Positions 4,508-5,728 of a stretch of DNA of 5,728 nt are shown piece after piece; position 1 is the stretch's first letter, and each line of letters starts with the position of its first letter. The DNA lies in contig QFPJ01000074.1 in assembly GCA_003241685.1 (NCBI GenBank), positions 1 through 5,728 on the forward strand, written 5' to 3'. The DNA is from Sphingopyxis macrogoltabida. Lineage in GTDB: Bacteria > Pseudomonadota > Alphaproteobacteria > Sphingomonadales > Sphingomonadaceae. The notes under the pieces are model-generated. The model was given only the letters and a program-made list of their open reading frames with translations, made no database searches and was not told the DNA's origin. A program made the position numbers and the translations under genes.

Positions 4508-5728
4508 ATGGCCAGCGCCACCGCCTCCGCCATTCCTGCCGAGCCGCAACCGCTCAGCGGCGTTCGCCTGATCGCCGCGGCCTTTGCGCTGGCGCTCGCC
4601 AATTTCGTCGTCGTGCTCGACACCACGATCGCCAATGTGTCGGTGCCGCATATCGCCGGCGGCCTTGCCGTGTCGCCGACGCAGGGGACATGGGTCATCA
4701 CCAGCTATGCGGTGGCCGACGCGATCAGCGTTCCGCTGACCGGCTGGCTCGCAATGCGCTTCGGGACGGTGCGCTGGTTTCTGATCTCGATTTTCGGTTT
4801 CGGGCTCTTTTCCCTGTTGTGCGGCATCTCGCGCACGCTCGATGCGCTGATCCTGTTTCGCGTGCTGCAGGGGCTGGCCGGCGGCCCGCTGATGCCGCTG
4901 TCGCAGATTTTGCTGCTGCGGATCTTTCCGAAGGAAAAGGCGGGCGTCGGCCTCGCGATCTGGGCGATGACGACGACGACCGCGCCGATCCTGGGGCCGA
5001 TCCTGGGCGGATTGATCAGCGACAACTGGAGCTGGCCGTGGATCTTCTTCATCAATCTGCCGGTGGTCGGCCTTTGCGCGTTCGGGGTCGCGACGTTGCT
5101 CGCCCCGTTCGAAACCAAGCGGGCGAAGGCGCGGATCGACGTGATCGGCCTGATCCTGCTCGTTCTGTCGGTGGGCGCCTTTCAGGTCATGCTCGATACC
5201 GGGCGCGAACATGACTGGTTCGAATCGGGCTGGATCATTATGCTGGCGATCGTCGCGGCGATCAGTTTCGCCGCCTTCGTCATCTGGGAATTGACCGACG
5301 CCAATCCGGTCGTCGACCTGCGCGTCTTTCGCTTTCGCGGGTTCAGTTTCTCGACGATGGCGCTGTCGCTGGGCTTCGGCGCCTTTTTCTCGCAGGTCGT
5401 GCTGACCCCGCTGTGGCTGCAACAGACGGCGGGCTATACCGCGACCGACACCGGCTATGTCGTCGCGTGGATCGGCGTGTTCGCGGTGCTGCTGTCGCCG
5501 CTCGCCGCCGGGCTGATCGGCAAGATCGACATCCGCATTTCGATCAGCGCGGGCATAATGTGGATGGCGGTCATGTCGGTTTTGCGCGCCAGTTGGAACG
5601 CCGACGTCGACTATTGGACGCTGGCGCTGCCGCATCTGCTCCAGGGGATGGGGATGCCCTTCTTCTTCGTCGGTCTGACCGCGCTGGCACTGAGTTCGGT
5701 GCCCGACAAGGACCAGACGTCGGCGGCC
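4508..5728 (+). CDS. emrB: EmrB/QacA-type DHA2 multidrug MFS transporter (3' end cut by window)
   Basis: This is the inner-membrane proton-drug antiporter of the pump; 407 codons are present and roughly the last 100 of a usual 510 lie beyond the window. It begins MASATASAIP and then enters membrane segment 1. Visible motifs are D1 LDTTIANVSVPHIAG (37-51), WVITSYAVADAISVPLTGWL (62-81) running into motif A with R84, motif B with RVLQGLAGGPLMPLSQ (118-133), and the antiporter motif C APILGPILGG (159-168) followed by ISDNWSWPWIFFINLP. WELTDANPVVDL and the final SSVPDKDQTSAA also match EmrB. The family has 14 membrane helices, and about 11-12 are covered here. Start: ATG 4508 is three bases after an in-frame TAG (4502-4504). 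GGTGGA (4493-4498) is the best spaced binding site, while AGGA at 4503-4506 is too close. It lies downstream of emrA in the same operon. Confidence 0.95.
   Translation, partial: MASATASAIPAEPQPLSGVRLIAAAFALALANFVVVLDTTIANVSVPHIAGGLAVSPTQGTWVITSYAVADAISVPLTGWLAMRFGTVRWFLISIFGFGLFSLLCGISRTLDALILFRVLQGLAGGPLMPLSQILLLRIFPKEKAGVGLAIWAMTTTTAPILGPILGGLISDNWSWPWIFFINLPVVGLCAFGVATLLAPFETKRAKARIDVIGLILLVLSVGAFQVMLDTGREHDWFESGWIIMLAIVAAISFAAFVIWELTDANPVVDLRVFRFRGFSFSTMALSLGFGAFFSQVVLTPLWLQQTAGYTATDTGYVVAWIGVFAVLLSPLAAGLIGKIDIRISISAGIMWMAVMSVLRASWNADVDYWTLALPHLLQGMGMPFFFVGLTALALSSVPDKDQTSAA

Noticed and set aside
4169..5635. 488-codon open frame on the - strand opposite emrB
   Set aside because: Its composition (runs of R, Q, D, H) is the mirror of hydrophobic membrane codons; the + strand frame has all DHA2 motifs.

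Overview
The window looks like chromosomal DNA of a high-GC alphaproteobacterium, most likely a member of the Sphingomonadaceae (a Sphingomonas or Sphingopyxis type). This rests on the 23S and 5S sequences, the 23S-5S-tRNA-fMet order, the GC-rich codon use and the sequence character of the efflux proteins. No search was possible, so the genus is an inference.

Layout. Positions 1-771 are the tail of a ribosomal RNA operon on the + strand: the 3' end of 23S rRNA, a 131-nt spacer with a hairpin, 5S rRNA inside a long flanking stem, a GC-rich hairpin, an initiator tRNA with encoded CCA, and a rho-independent terminator. Convergent to it on the - strand are a 59-codon open frame of unknown function (836-1015) and a TetR/AcrR-type repressor gene (1079-1702). 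The rest, on the + strand, is a divergent drug-efflux operon: an outer-membrane factor lipoprotein of the NodT type (1792-3219), an EmrA-type periplasmic adaptor (3219-4373), and an EmrB-type DHA2 major facilitator pump (from 4508, cut by the window end after 407 codons).

How it works together. The three efflux genes encode a complete tripartite pump: proton-driven inner-membrane transporter, membrane-fusion protein and dedicated outer-membrane channel. The repressor gene is divergent from them. The short region between them holds two copies of the same imperfect dyad, centred 57 bp apart in opposite orientation. One overlaps the likely efflux promoter and the other sits at the repressor's 5' end. 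This suggests autoregulation plus ligand-relieved repression of the pump.

The window is mostly ordinary, and I see no sign of a wholly new system. The points worth a second look are the 5S processing stem, the A-U pair in the normally all-GC anticodon stem of the initiator tRNA, the paired operators, the small conserved-looking open frame, and the emrA-emrB gap. That gap holds a REP-like inverted repeat inside a 43-codon open frame that is in phase with emrB and stops just before it.
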